Assembly: GCA_913046275.1 (NCBI GenBank)
Contig: CAJWSE010000047.1
Coordinates: 1 to 8,064, forward strand
Origin: an uncultured Phycisphaerae bacterium
GTDB lineage: Bacteria > Planctomycetota > Phycisphaerae > Phycisphaerales > SM1A02
Direction: 5' to 3'
DNA: 8,064 nt
Part shown: one piece after another, positions 1 through 5,866 of the stretch
Numbering within the stretch: position 1 is the stretch's first letter
Layout of the letters: every line of letters starts with the position of its first letter
Translations under genes and position numbers: made by a program
Notes under the pieces: generated by a model
Told to the model about the DNA's origin: nothing
The model's database searches: none
Seen by the model: only the letters and a program-made list of their open reading frames with translations

Positions 1-225
1 ATTCAAAAAAATATGAAGAAGCCCGTCGTGGCTTTTATTGCGGGTAAAACAGCTCCAAAAGGCAAGCGGATGGGTCATGCTGGTGCAATTATTGGCGGTG
101 CCGATGACACTGCTCAAGCTAAAATGGAGGCCCTTTCAGCAAGCGGCGTGGTGGTTTGTGAAAGCCCCGCTGGTATTGGTGTGGCAATGGCAGAGGCACT
201 CGGTGTATGTGCAATGTCCAATTAA
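1..225 (+). CDS. sucD: Succinyl-CoA synthetase (ADP/GDP-forming) subunit alpha, C-terminal part
   Basis: This is the C-terminal end of the alpha subunit of succinyl-CoA ligase, the cytoplasmic TCA-cycle enzyme that interconverts succinyl-CoA and succinate with nucleotide phosphorylation. The frame is open from base 1, so the gene begins upstream of the window; the ATG at 13 is an internal methionine. About 74 residues are visible. They include the family signature [19 protein letters not shown], whose His (codon 76-78) matches the phosphorylated active-site histidine (His246 in E. coli). The tail with [14 protein letters not shown] is also typical of the alpha subunit. The stop is TAA at 223-225. 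The beta subunit gene (sucC) would be expected upstream but cannot be seen. yggS follows after 41 bases in the same direction and may be co-transcribed. Confidence 0.95.
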   Translation: MQKNMKKPVVAFIAGKTAPKGKRMGHAGAIIGGADDTAQAKMEALSASGVVVCESPAGIGVAMAEALGVCAMSN

Positions 226-250
226 ACGGTATGCTGTAATTACGCAACCC

Positions 251-257
251 AAGGAGG
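251..257 (+). promoter_or_regulatory. Strong Shine-Dalgarno site of yggS
   Basis: AAGGAGG lies 9 nt before the GTG at 267. This is the strongest ribosome binding site in the window and it decides the GTG start. It contrasts with the operon-heading genes rex, metF and deoC, which have no such site. Confidence 0.8.
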
Positions 258-266
258 GGTATATAC

Positions 267-1010
267 GTGACAACAATTAAGGAACGATATGAAACCGTAA
301 ACAAACGAATTGAAGCTGCTGCGCTTCGCTCGGGTAGAACAGCGGATGATATACATCTTGTTGCTGTAACAAAATATGCTTCTGTCGATGATGTTCGACA
401 ACTCGTAGATCTCGGTCACCTAGACTTTGGTGAGAGTAGACTTCAACACTTTACACAAATTGCAGCACAAATTGACGAGTATATTGAACGTCGCCGAGAG
501 CTTGGTGAACCAGAACTTACTAGCCCAATTCGTTGGCACTTTATTGGGCACTTACAACGGAATAAATGTCGCCGTGTGGTTCCACTAACTCGAATGGTTC
601 ATTCTGTTGATTCTCTTAGGCTTGCGGAAGAAATTCAAGAGTCTGCCAGCAAAAAGAACCTAGTCGTTGAGGTTTTGCTCCAATCTAATATTTCAAGAGA
701 ACGCCAAAAAACCGGCATTGCTCCAGCCGCTGTTGGTTATCTTCTTGAGCAACTTGAAACAATGCCCAATGTAATTCCGCGCGGTATGATGTGCATGGCA
801 GAAGCCTCTGAAAACCCAGAAGATTCCCGAGCCGTATTTGAACGTTGTGCTGAATTGTTCAAAGAAATGCAAAAGACACCTCATTGCGGCGAAGCGTTTA
901 ATGTCTTGTCGATGGGCATGTCTAATGATTTTGAAGTGGCGATTGAAAGTGGAGCAAATGTCGTTCGGGTTGGATCTGCACTTTTTGGCCAAGCAGTCGT
1001 TTCGGATTGA
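267..1010 (+). CDS. yggS: YggS/PLPBP-family pyridoxal-5'-phosphate homeostasis protein
   Basis: The predicted cytoplasmic protein has 247 residues and belongs to the YggS/PROSC (PLPBP) family. These proteins have a fold-type III TIM barrel that binds PLP, and they buffer the vitamin B6 and amino-acid pools without a known catalytic activity. The PLP lysine is K36 in LVAVTKYAS, the same position as in E. coli YggS. Other family blocks are FGESRLQ (usually FGENxxQ), RWHFIGHLQRNK near residue 90-100, HSVDS, and the C-terminal LSMGMSNDFEVAIESGANVV block with RVGSALFG, which binds the PLP phosphate. The start is GTG with a strong AAGGAGG. The Asn-to-Ser change in FGESR is unusual against proteobacterial members. 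The gene follows sucD and ends 5 bases before the convergent rex stop, leaving no room for a terminator. Confidence 0.93.
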   Translation: MTTIKERYETVNKRIEAAALRSGRTADDIHLVAVTKYASVDDVRQLVDLGHLDFGESRLQHFTQIAAQIDEYIERRRELGEPELTSPIRWHFIGHLQRNKCRRVVPLTRMVHSVDSLRLAEEIQESASKKNLVVEVLLQSNISRERQKTGIAPAAVGYLLEQLETMPNVIPRGMMCMAEASENPEDSRAVFERCAELFKEMQKTPHCGEAFNVLSMGMSNDFEVAIESGANVVRVGSALFGQAVVSD

Positions 1011-1015
1011 CCACC

Positions 1016-1651
1016 TCAACAAAAGTCAACTGAAATTTCAAGCGCTAATTGTTCAAGTGAACGAGAGAAATCTACACTTGAAACAGCGACATTATCAGGT
1101 ACACTTAAGCGTGTAGGTGCAAAGTTTAAAATGCCCGTTATTCCCGCATCAACTAATTGGTCCGAAAGATTTTGTGCGACACCAACAGGCACAGCAAGAA
1201 TAGCAATGCGAATGTTTCGAGTTGAGATAATATTCATTATTTCAGAGATTGATCGAACGTTGTGTTTGGCAACAGTTGTACCAATAATATTGGGGTCGTT
1301 ATCAAAAACAGCACTAATGTTAAAACCTCGGTTAATTAAACGAGGATAAGACGCAATCGCTTGTCCAATTTTCCCAGCCCCAACCACAGCAACATCCCAA
1401 GTGTTATTTGTACCCATAATTTCTCGAATTTTTTCGCAAAGATGCGTAATGGAATAACCCACCCCGGGGCGTCCGAATGTGCCGAAGGTTGTAAAATCCT
1501 TGCGTACCTGCGCGCCAGTTAAACCAAGAGCTTTGCCAAGTTGAGTCGAATTTATCGACGTCAAGTTTGTTTCTCGGAGTGCTTCAAGTTCCCGCAAATA
1601 TAGGCTTAATCGACGAGCTGTTGGCTTTGGAATGCGCAATCGTTCATTCAT
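1016..1651 (-). CDS. rex: Redox-sensing transcriptional repressor Rex
   Basis: The 211-residue protein is of normal length for Rex, a homodimeric repressor that senses the NADH/NAD+ ratio and leaves DNA when NADH rises. Residues 1-80 form the winged-helix DNA-binding domain, with the block from IPKPTARRLSLYLREL, then SSTQLGKALGLT-like text (here INSTQLGKALGLTGAQVRKD) and FGRPGVGY at 60-66. Residues 85-200 form the Rossmann NADH domain: VVGAGKIG carries the GxGxxG loop (G91, G93, G96), FDNDP (116-120) follows strand 2, and ILAVP and ILNFAPTRLSVP are Rex signatures. The C-terminal helix (190-211) is the domain-swap region of the dimer. A TATACT hexamer ends 8 nt before the ATG and no ribosome site is visible. 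The gene diverges from metF, and a near-palindrome at 1670-1687 lies in its promoter, consistent with autoregulation. Confidence 0.95.
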   Translation of the reverse strand: MNERLRIPKPTARRLSLYLRELEALRETNLTSINSTQLGKALGLTGAQVRKDFTTFGTFGRPGVGYSITHLCEKIREIMGTNNTWDVAVVGAGKIGQAIASYPRLINRGFNISAVFDNDPNIIGTTVAKHNVRSISEIMNIISTRNIRIAILAVPVGVAQNLSDQLVDAGITGILNFAPTRLSVPDNVAVSSVDFSRSLEQLALEISVDFC

Positions 1652-1659
1652 ACAATATA

Positions 1660-1665
1660 AGTATA
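1660..1665 (-). promoter_or_regulatory. Putative -10 element of rex (leaderless)
   Basis: On the minus strand this reads TATACT, five of six to TATAAT. It ends 8 nt before the ATG, so transcription would begin at or next to the start codon. The -35 is weak (TGTATT at 1683-1688, 17-nt spacer). Confidence 0.45.
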
Positions 1666-1669
1666 AAGC

Positions 1670-1687
1670 GTATTGAATATTAAATAC
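1670..1687. promoter_or_regulatory. 18-bp near-palindrome, candidate Rex operator
   Basis: The sequence GTATTGAATATTAAATAC reads the same on both strands except for one symmetric pair of positions. It lies in the rex promoter spacer and 5 bp upstream of the metF -35-like element, so a bound repressor could affect both divergent promoters. Its length equals the 18-bp Rex operators described in other bacteria. Against the clostridial-type consensus TTGTTAA-N4-TTAACAA it matches 8 of 14 defined positions, so the assignment is inference from position and symmetry rather than a consensus match. Confidence 0.4.
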
Positions 1688-1692
1688 AGTGG

Positions 1693-1719
1693 TTGATATC
1701 CTCTTCTCCCCGTTATGCT
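1693..1719 (+). promoter_or_regulatory. Putative metF promoter (leaderless)
   Basis: TTGATA (1693-1698) and TATGCT (1714-1719) are separated by a short 15-nt spacer. The -10 ends 7 nt before the metF ATG, so the transcript would start at the start codon. No Shine-Dalgarno lies between them. Confidence 0.45.
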
Positions 1720-1726
1720 ATAAACG

Positions 1727-2617
1727 ATGCATGTAAATGAAATTTTGAAACGCGATAAGACTATAGTTAGTTTTGAGTTTTTCCCACCCAAAACCGATTC
1801 AGCATGGGATTCTTTTACTAGCCGTATAGGCGCTTTTGAAGCCCTTGAACCATCATTCGTTTCAGTAACATACGGTGCCGGCGGTGCATCAAGGTCAAAG
1901 ACAAATAAACTTGTTTGTAAACTCGCACAAGAAACCTTACTCGACCCTATTCCACACTTAACATGTGTTGGTCATAAGAAAGACGAAATTAATGCCATTC
2001 TGAATGAATATGCACAGGCTGGTGTCGACAATGTGCTTGCATTACGTGGCGACGCCCCAACAGCTGGATGCGACAATGGAGATTACGCGTACGCGGTAGA
2101 ACTAGTGCGCGCTATACACGATTTTCCAAGTAAATCTTTTGGTGTTGGTGTGGCGGGCTTTCCGGAGGGCCATCCAGAAACACCAAACCGCCTGAAACAG
2201 CTTGACCATTTGAAGGCAAAAGTCGACGCTGGAATTGATTGGATATGCACTCAGCTTTTTTTTGATAATAATGCATTTTTTGATTGGTCCCAACAATGTG
2301 AGATTCGTGGTATTTATGCACCTATATTCGCCGGCATTATGCCAATCACATCGATCTCCAGCATGCGTAGGATGGCAGAACTTGCAGGAGGTGCGAATTT
2401 TCCAGCTGCGTTGCAAAAAAGGTTATATCGATTTCAAGACGATCCAGAAGCGGTGCGTAACATAGGAATTAACTGGGCATCGCAACAGTGCGCGGAATTA
2501 CTTGACAAGGGTGTTCGTGGCATCCATTTTTTCACAATGAATCAATCAAAAGCCACCAAAGAAATTTACCAATCTCTTGGTTCAACAAGTGGTTTACAAC
2601 TACGCAATTCGCACTAA
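1727..2617 (+). CDS. metF: 5,10-methylenetetrahydrofolate reductase
   Basis: The 296-residue protein is a MetF-type FAD-dependent TIM-barrel enzyme. It reduces 5,10-methylene-THF to 5-methyl-THF with NAD(P)H, supplying the methyl group for methionine synthesis. Blocks in order are SFEFFPPKT (15-23, including the conserved catalytic-region Glu), SVTYGAGG (46-53), HLTCVGH (77-83), LALRGDAP (104-111, FAD binding), GVAGFPEGHP (141-150), TQLFFD (175-180), AGIMPI (202-207) and the C-terminal GVRGIHFFTMN. All regions are intact and the length equals that of bacterial MetF. The start lies 7 nt after a -10-like TATGCT with no ribosome site. The gene diverges from rex and shares a 75-bp regulatory region with it, so control by NADH status is possible. 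A gene for three small membrane proteins follows after 26 bases. Confidence 0.96.
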   Translation: MHVNEILKRDKTIVSFEFFPPKTDSAWDSFTSRIGAFEALEPSFVSVTYGAGGASRSKTNKLVCKLAQETLLDPIPHLTCVGHKKDEINAILNEYAQAGVDNVLALRGDAPTAGCDNGDYAYAVELVRAIHDFPSKSFGVGVAGFPEGHPETPNRLKQLDHLKAKVDAGIDWICTQLFFDNNAFFDWSQQCEIRGIYAPIFAGIMPITSISSMRRMAELAGGANFPAALQKRLYRFQDDPEAVRNIGINWASQQCAELLDKGVRGIHFFTMNQSKATKEIYQSLGSTSGLQLRNSH

Positions 2618-2631
2618 CAACTTAATTACTG

Positions 2632-2637
2632 TATCCT
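2632..2637 (+). promoter_or_regulatory. Putative -10 element of the small membrane-protein operon
   Basis: TATCCT ends 6 nt before the ATG at 2644, with no Shine-Dalgarno and only a poor -35 (TTCGCA at 2608-2613, overlapping the metF end). It fits the leaderless pattern of other operon heads here. Confidence 0.35.
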
Positions 2638-2643
2638 TTGGCA

Positions 2644-2847
2644 ATGCAACGCTTACTTAATCTGTTATTTATGGTTTTCTGTGTCGTTTTATGCAACGCT
2701 ACGGTTTTGGCCGTGGCAACTACACCACCAGACCCAAACCTTCGTAAAACCCCTATGGCTTGGGTAGGAATATTATTAATGTTCCTCTTTTTTGCTATTG
2801 TCATTGGCATTAGTCTGATGTCATCCAAACGCGGGCACCAAGACTAG
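2644..2847 (+). CDS. Small two-segment membrane protein, function unknown
   Basis: The protein has 67 residues from the ATG at 2644; a TTG at 2638 would add two residues but falls directly on the end of the -10-like hexamer. Residues 3-25 form a hydrophobic signal-like segment with a possible signal peptidase I site after AVA in VLAVATTPP. A short polar loop with PPDPNLRKTP follows, then a second membrane helix at about 39-58. The tail SSKRGHQD is positively charged and should face the cytoplasm. The tail resembles small planctomycete membrane proteins from memory, but no function is known to me. It heads a tight cluster with the next two small genes, with only 2 bases before the next start. 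It is in a different direction of need from metF and deoC, and shows no enzyme motif. Confidence 0.75.
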   Translation: MQRLLNLLFMVFCVVLCNATVLAVATTPPDPNLRKTPMAWVGILLMFLFFAIVIGISLMSSKRGHQD

Positions 2848-2849
2848 AC

Positions 2850-3155
2850 ATGTCAATAGATATCACACCTCGGTCGAGTTTACTTTCACTTAATTTGGTA
2901 CTATTAGTAATTCTTGCAGCGGTTTTGTTCATTCCAGAACCAGAAGTTATCGCAGACCCCTACAAGTCGAACAGTTCAAAGTTTATGGCTGTGCCCAGTT
3001 CTGCGAACGGTTTACCTTCAGGAGTGGTGTTCCTTCTTGACACATACCAAGGTGAACTTGTAGCTGTTGCATACAACCATAATCTCGGAAAAATTATGCC
3101 GCTTGGGTATCGCAATACGGTTTTTGATGCAAGTACAATTAAGGGGACTGAATGA
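2850..3155 (+). CDS. Small membrane-anchored protein, function unknown (paralogue of the next gene)
   Basis: The 101-residue protein has one hydrophobic segment at 11-28 (LLSLNLVLLVILAAVLF) that should act as an uncleaved anchor, followed by a small exported domain at about 44-95. That domain contains FMAVPS, then VVFLLDT and ELVAVAYN, which read as paired beta strands, and IMPLGYR. The pattern of 'hydrophobic strand, LLD, hydrophobic strand, PL' recurs in the next gene, so the two look like an ancient tandem duplication. The blades resemble a fragment of a beta-propeller-like repeat, but one copy is too short to form a propeller. The start lies 2 bases after the previous stop and has no clear ribosome site, so it probably depends on coupling. 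The stop overlaps the next start. Confidence 0.75.
   Translation: MSIDITPRSSLLSLNLVLLVILAAVLFIPEPEVIADPYKSNSSKFMAVPSSANGLPSGVVFLLDTYQGELVAVAYNHNLGKIMPLGYRNTVFDASTIKGTE
3141..3146 (+). promoter_or_regulatory. Shine-Dalgarno site of the third small membrane gene
   Basis: AAGGGG lies 5 nt before the ATG at 3152 and 8 nt before the ATG at 3155. The spacing favours 3155, giving a TGATG stop-start overlap like that of the ALDH pair. Confidence 0.5.
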
Positions 3156-3448
3156 TGCATAAAGCTTCACATAATTCATTATTTGCGTCTTCTATTTTAC
3201 TCTTTGCAATGATTCTCTTTGCCGCGAGCCGGCGAAGTCCAGTGGCGTTAGCTGAAGCCTCAAACACATATAGTGGATATACCATGGTGACAACTCCGGG
3301 TGGTCAGGGGACAGACTTGCTCTACCTTATAGATGATCAACACGCAGTTTTAATGGTTTATGACGTACCCAATCCTCAAAGTGAATCGGTTATTCGCCCT
3401 CTCGCATCTTGGTCGTTATCAGAGCTATTTTCTACTGTCAGAAAATAA
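3152..3448 (+). CDS. Small membrane-anchored protein, function unknown (paralogue of the previous gene)
   Basis: The protein has 98 residues from 3152, or 97 from the second ATG at 3155, which has better spacing to AAGGGG. A hydrophobic segment at 9-25 is followed by RRSP, which would tend to hold this side in the cytoplasm, so topology is uncertain; a signal peptide ending near ALAEA (31-36) is the alternative. The domain at 42-94 contains YTMVTTPGG, DLLYLIDD, AVLMVYDV and VIRPLASW. It aligns by eye with residues 45-94 of the preceding protein: Met, the strand pair around LxD, and I-x-P-L match. The start overlaps the previous stop (ATGA), which implies translational coupling and joint dosage. 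deoC follows 24 bases later behind its own promoter-like sequence. Confidence 0.75.
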   Translation: MMHKASHNSLFASSILLFAMILFAASRRSPVALAEASNTYSGYTMVTTPGGQGTDLLYLIDDQHAVLMVYDVPNPQSESVIRPLASWSLSELFSTVRK

Positions 3449-3464
3449 TGACGCACTGTACACT
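3435..3464 (+). promoter_or_regulatory. Putative deoC promoter with tandem CACTGTA repeat
   Basis: CTGTCA (3435-3440) and TACACT (3459-3464) are separated by 18 nt. The -10 ends 8 nt before the deoC ATG, and no ribosome site is seen. Two perfect head-to-tail copies of CACTGTA (3454-3460 and 3461-3467) overlap the -10, and a GTCA-N8-TGAC inverted pair lies at its upstream side (3437-3452). Either could be a regulator site, but both are short. The -35 lies inside the end of the preceding gene. Confidence 0.4.
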
Positions 3465-3472
3465 GTAGACAT

Positions 3473-4384
3473 ATGCGAAAATCGGTTGATACAGTTATGG
3501 TGAACCAGCGCGCAAGTTCATTTATGCGCCGTTCTATTAAAACAGAATCTAAAAAACAAGGTTTACGGCTTGCTTTGTCAATGATTGATTTGACAACACT
3601 CGAGGGAAAGGATTCGCCGGAAAAAGTACGCTCGCTTTGCTCAAAAGCGATTGTTCCATGGGAAGGCCAAATAGAACCGCCACTGCCTTCGGTTGCAGCG
3701 GTTTGTGTTTATCCGAGCTTGGTAAGGGTCGCAAAAAACGCACTGAAGGGTTCCACGGTGAATATCGCTTCCGTGGCGACGGGCTTTCCATCTGGCCAAT
3801 ATCCACTTGATGTTCGTCTTAATGATGTCACAGAAGCAGTAAGCGCCGGTGCAGATGAAATAGATATGGTAATTAATCGAGGCGCCTTCCTTTCTGGGGA
3901 ATTTGATGAAGTTGCTGATGAGATAACTTGCGTACGTAAAGCGTGTGGCAAGGCGCATTTGAAAATCATCCTGGAAACGGGCGAGCTTGAGACACTTGAA
4001 AATGTACGTCATGCATCTGATTTATCTATTAAAGCGGCGGCATCAGCGGGTCCAATTCAAGATGGCGAAGTGTTTATAAAAACATCAACCGGTAAAGTGT
4101 CACCTGCTGCGACAATGCCGGTTACTCTTGTGATGCTTGAATCTATTCGTGACTACTACGAAGAAACGGGTGTTCGAATTGGGATGAAACCAGCTGGCGG
4201 TATTAAAACAGCAAAACAGTCTCTGCAATATCTTGTTATGGTGAAAGAAACACTTGGAGACGCGTGGCTCTCAAAACATTTGTTTCGGTTTGGTGCATCA
4301 AGCCTAACTAATGACGTTCTCAGGCAACTTATTCGACAAGATACCGGCCGGTACACAGCAAAATATGATTTTAGTGAGGCATAA
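3473..4384 (+). CDS. deoC: Deoxyribose-phosphate aldolase
   Basis: The 303-residue protein is a class I aldolase that cleaves 2-deoxy-D-ribose 5-phosphate to glyceraldehyde 3-phosphate and acetaldehyde. The Schiff-base lysine is K203 in FIKTSTGK (K167 in E. coli). The proton-relay pair is D131 in ADEIDMVIN and K239 in GMKPAGGI (D102 and K201 in E. coli). Other blocks are VCVYPSLV (77-84), ATGFPSG (102-108) and KIILETGEL (164-172). It is longer than the 220-260 residues of the short bacterial form, with an extra N-terminal helix (about 1-33) and an extended C-terminus, closer to the animal DERA type. The first ATG is 9 nt past a -10-like hexamer and seems leaderless; ATGs at 3497 and 3524 are alternatives. 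It is followed after 3 bases by an aldehyde dehydrogenase that can use its acetaldehyde product. Confidence 0.95.
   Translation: MRKSVDTVMVNQRASSFMRRSIKTESKKQGLRLALSMIDLTTLEGKDSPEKVRSLCSKAIVPWEGQIEPPLPSVAAVCVYPSLVRVAKNALKGSTVNIASVATGFPSGQYPLDVRLNDVTEAVSAGADEIDMVINRGAFLSGEFDEVADEITCVRKACGKAHLKIILETGELETLENVRHASDLSIKAAASAGPIQDGEVFIKTSTGKVSPAATMPVTLVMLESIRDYYEETGVRIGMKPAGGIKTAKQSLQYLVMVKETLGDAWLSKHLFRFGASSLTNDVLRQLIRQDTGRYTAKYDFSEA
4374..4379 (+). promoter_or_regulatory. Shine-Dalgarno site of the ALDH gene
   Basis: GTGAGG inside the last deoC codons lies 8 nt before the ATG at 4388. It favours 4388 over the ATG at 4384, whose frame stops after four codons. Confidence 0.5.
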
Positions 4385-4387
4385 TGG

Positions 4388-5866
4388 ATGACTATTAAAA
4401 CGGATCAAATTGGGGGTTGGGAGTATAGTCCAGCGCTTGAGACAACTCAAATAGCCATTGAACCCAAAAACAAGTTATTTATTAATGGTAAGTTTGTTTC
4501 GCCAAAATCTCGTTCTTGGTTTTCAACAACAAACCCATCAACGCAAGAAAAAATCGCAGACATAGCATCAGCGGGCAGAGCAGATATCAATACAGCGGTA
4601 CTGGCTGCTAAAAAAGCACTTCCTAAGTGGTCAAAACTTGCCGGATCTGTACGTGCAAAATACTTATACCGAATCGCACGTAGAATTCAAGAGCGCTCGC
4701 GCGAGCTGGCTATCCTTGAAACGATGGATGGTGGAAAGCCAATTAAAGAATCTCGCGACGTGGATTTGCCCCTTGCTGCGCAACATTTTTTCTATTACGC
4801 CGGTTGGGCGGATAAGCTTGAATATGCATTTCCCGGTGTTGAGGCAAAACCAGTCGGTGTTTGTGCACAGATTATTCCATGGAACTTTCCATTATTAATG
4901 GCAGCATGGAAACTTGCACCAGCTCTTGCTTGTGGAAACACGTGTGTGTTAAAGCCTGCGGAAACAACCTCATTAACAGCGCTTCGTTTAGCAGAGATTC
5001 TTCAAGAGGTTGGCCTTCCACCAGGTGTCGTTAACATTGTGACTGGCGCTGGTGATACAGGGCACCACCTTGTTCAGCATAAGTCAGTTCAAAAAGTTGC
5101 ATTTACAGGTTCAACTGAAGTGGGTAAATTGCTGCTGAGACAGACTGCGGGTTCTGGGAAAAAACTTACGCTTGAGCTGGGTGGTAAAAGTGCAAATATA
5201 ATTTTTGCTGATGCGGCGATCGATCAGGCCGTCGAAGGTATTGTGTCGGGTATTTATTTCAACCAGGGGCACGTTTGTTGTGCGGGTTCAAGGCTTTTCG
5301 TTGAAGAATCTATTCTTGATGAGGTTGTGCAAAAGCTTTCTTACCGCTTAAAATCTCTAAGAGTTGGTGATCCACTCGATAAAAACACCGATCTCGGCGC
5401 AATTAATTCAAAGGCTCAACTTGAAACAATTGAACGATATATTCGTCAAGGCACAAGTGAGGGCGCGCAGCTTCATGAGGTGGACACAAACCCACTTCCA
5501 GCAAACGGCTATTGGTGTAACCCTTGTTTCTTTACGGACGTGCAACCAAGTCATACTATTGCACGTGAGGAAATTTTCGGCCCCGTCCTTTCCGTAATGA
5601 CATTTAGAACGCCTAAAGAAGCAATTGCTCGAGCGAACAATTCTCCGTATGGTTTGGCAGCGGGTATTTGGACTGATAAGGGGTCAAAGATTTTTGAAAT
5701 AGCTAAACAATTAGATGCGGGTGTTATCTGGTGTAACAGTTATAACAAGTTCGACGCGGCGTCTCCATTCGGGGGTTTTAAAGAATCAGGTTTTGGGCGA
5801 GAGGGTGGATTGCAAGGGCTTCGACCATACGTAAACTTCTTTAATAAATCAGGAAGGAAAATGTGA
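4388..5866 (+). CDS. NAD-dependent aldehyde dehydrogenase (ALDH16-type catalytic half)
   Basis: The 492-residue protein is a complete ALDH-superfamily enzyme that oxidises an aldehyde to its carboxylic acid with NAD+. Its key residues are all present: PWNFP (164-168) with oxyanion N166, KPAE (189-192) with the NAD-ribose lysine, FTGSTEVG (239-246), general-base E263 in LELGGK, catalytic C297 in the GHVCCAGSR block (Cys302 of ALDH2), and EEIFGPV (394-400) with E395 contacting NAD. The acetaldehyde made by DeoC is the likely substrate. Spacing to deoC is 3 bases. The next gene encodes a second ALDH-like protein starting inside this stop codon; in ALDH16 proteins such a pair forms one chain. The first 20 or so residues (IGGWEYSPALETT) extend beyond a typical ALDH start. 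A plain ALDH that only happens to neighbour the partner gene is the alternative. Confidence 0.93.
   Translation: MTIKTDQIGGWEYSPALETTQIAIEPKNKLFINGKFVSPKSRSWFSTTNPSTQEKIADIASAGRADINTAVLAAKKALPKWSKLAGSVRAKYLYRIARRIQERSRELAILETMDGGKPIKESRDVDLPLAAQHFFYYAGWADKLEYAFPGVEAKPVGVCAQIIPWNFPLLMAAWKLAPALACGNTCVLKPAETTSLTALRLAEILQEVGLPPGVVNIVTGAGDTGHHLVQHKSVQKVAFTGSTEVGKLLLRQTAGSGKKLTLELGGKSANIIFADAAIDQAVEGIVSGIYFNQGHVCCAGSRLFVEESILDEVVQKLSYRLKSLRVGDPLDKNTDLGAINSKAQLETIERYIRQGTSEGAQLHEVDTNPLPANGYWCNPCFFTDVQPSHTIAREEIFGPVLSVMTFRTPKEAIARANNSPYGLAAGIWTDKGSKIFEIAKQLDAGVIWCNSYNKFDAASPFGGFKESGFGREGGLQGLRPYVNFFNKSGRKM
5851..5858 (+). promoter_or_regulatory. Shine-Dalgarno site of the ALDH-like gene
   Basis: AGGAAGGA lies 7 nt before the ATG at 5866, which itself overlaps the upstream TGA as TGATG. 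It supports that ATG over the GTG at 5863 and shows that the two halves are translated separately but coupled. Confidence 0.65.

Noticed and set aside
1652..1726. A riboswitch (SAM or THF type) before metF
   Set aside because: The gap is only 75 bases, it is shared with the divergent rex promoter, and the metF -10 lies 7 nt from the ATG, leaving no leader RNA.
2102..2416. Open minus-strand frames inside metF, and similar antisense frames inside yggS and deoC
   Set aside because: They lie opposite strongly conserved enzyme genes, have no ribosome sites and resemble no family; they are shadows of the real frames.
2638..2640. TTG start for the first small membrane protein
   Set aside because: It adds only two residues and abuts the -10-like hexamer, so it would lie upstream of the probable transcript start.
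5863..5865. GTG start for the ALDH-like gene
   Set aside because: The ATG at 5866 has better spacing to AGGAAGGA and forms a standard TGATG junction.
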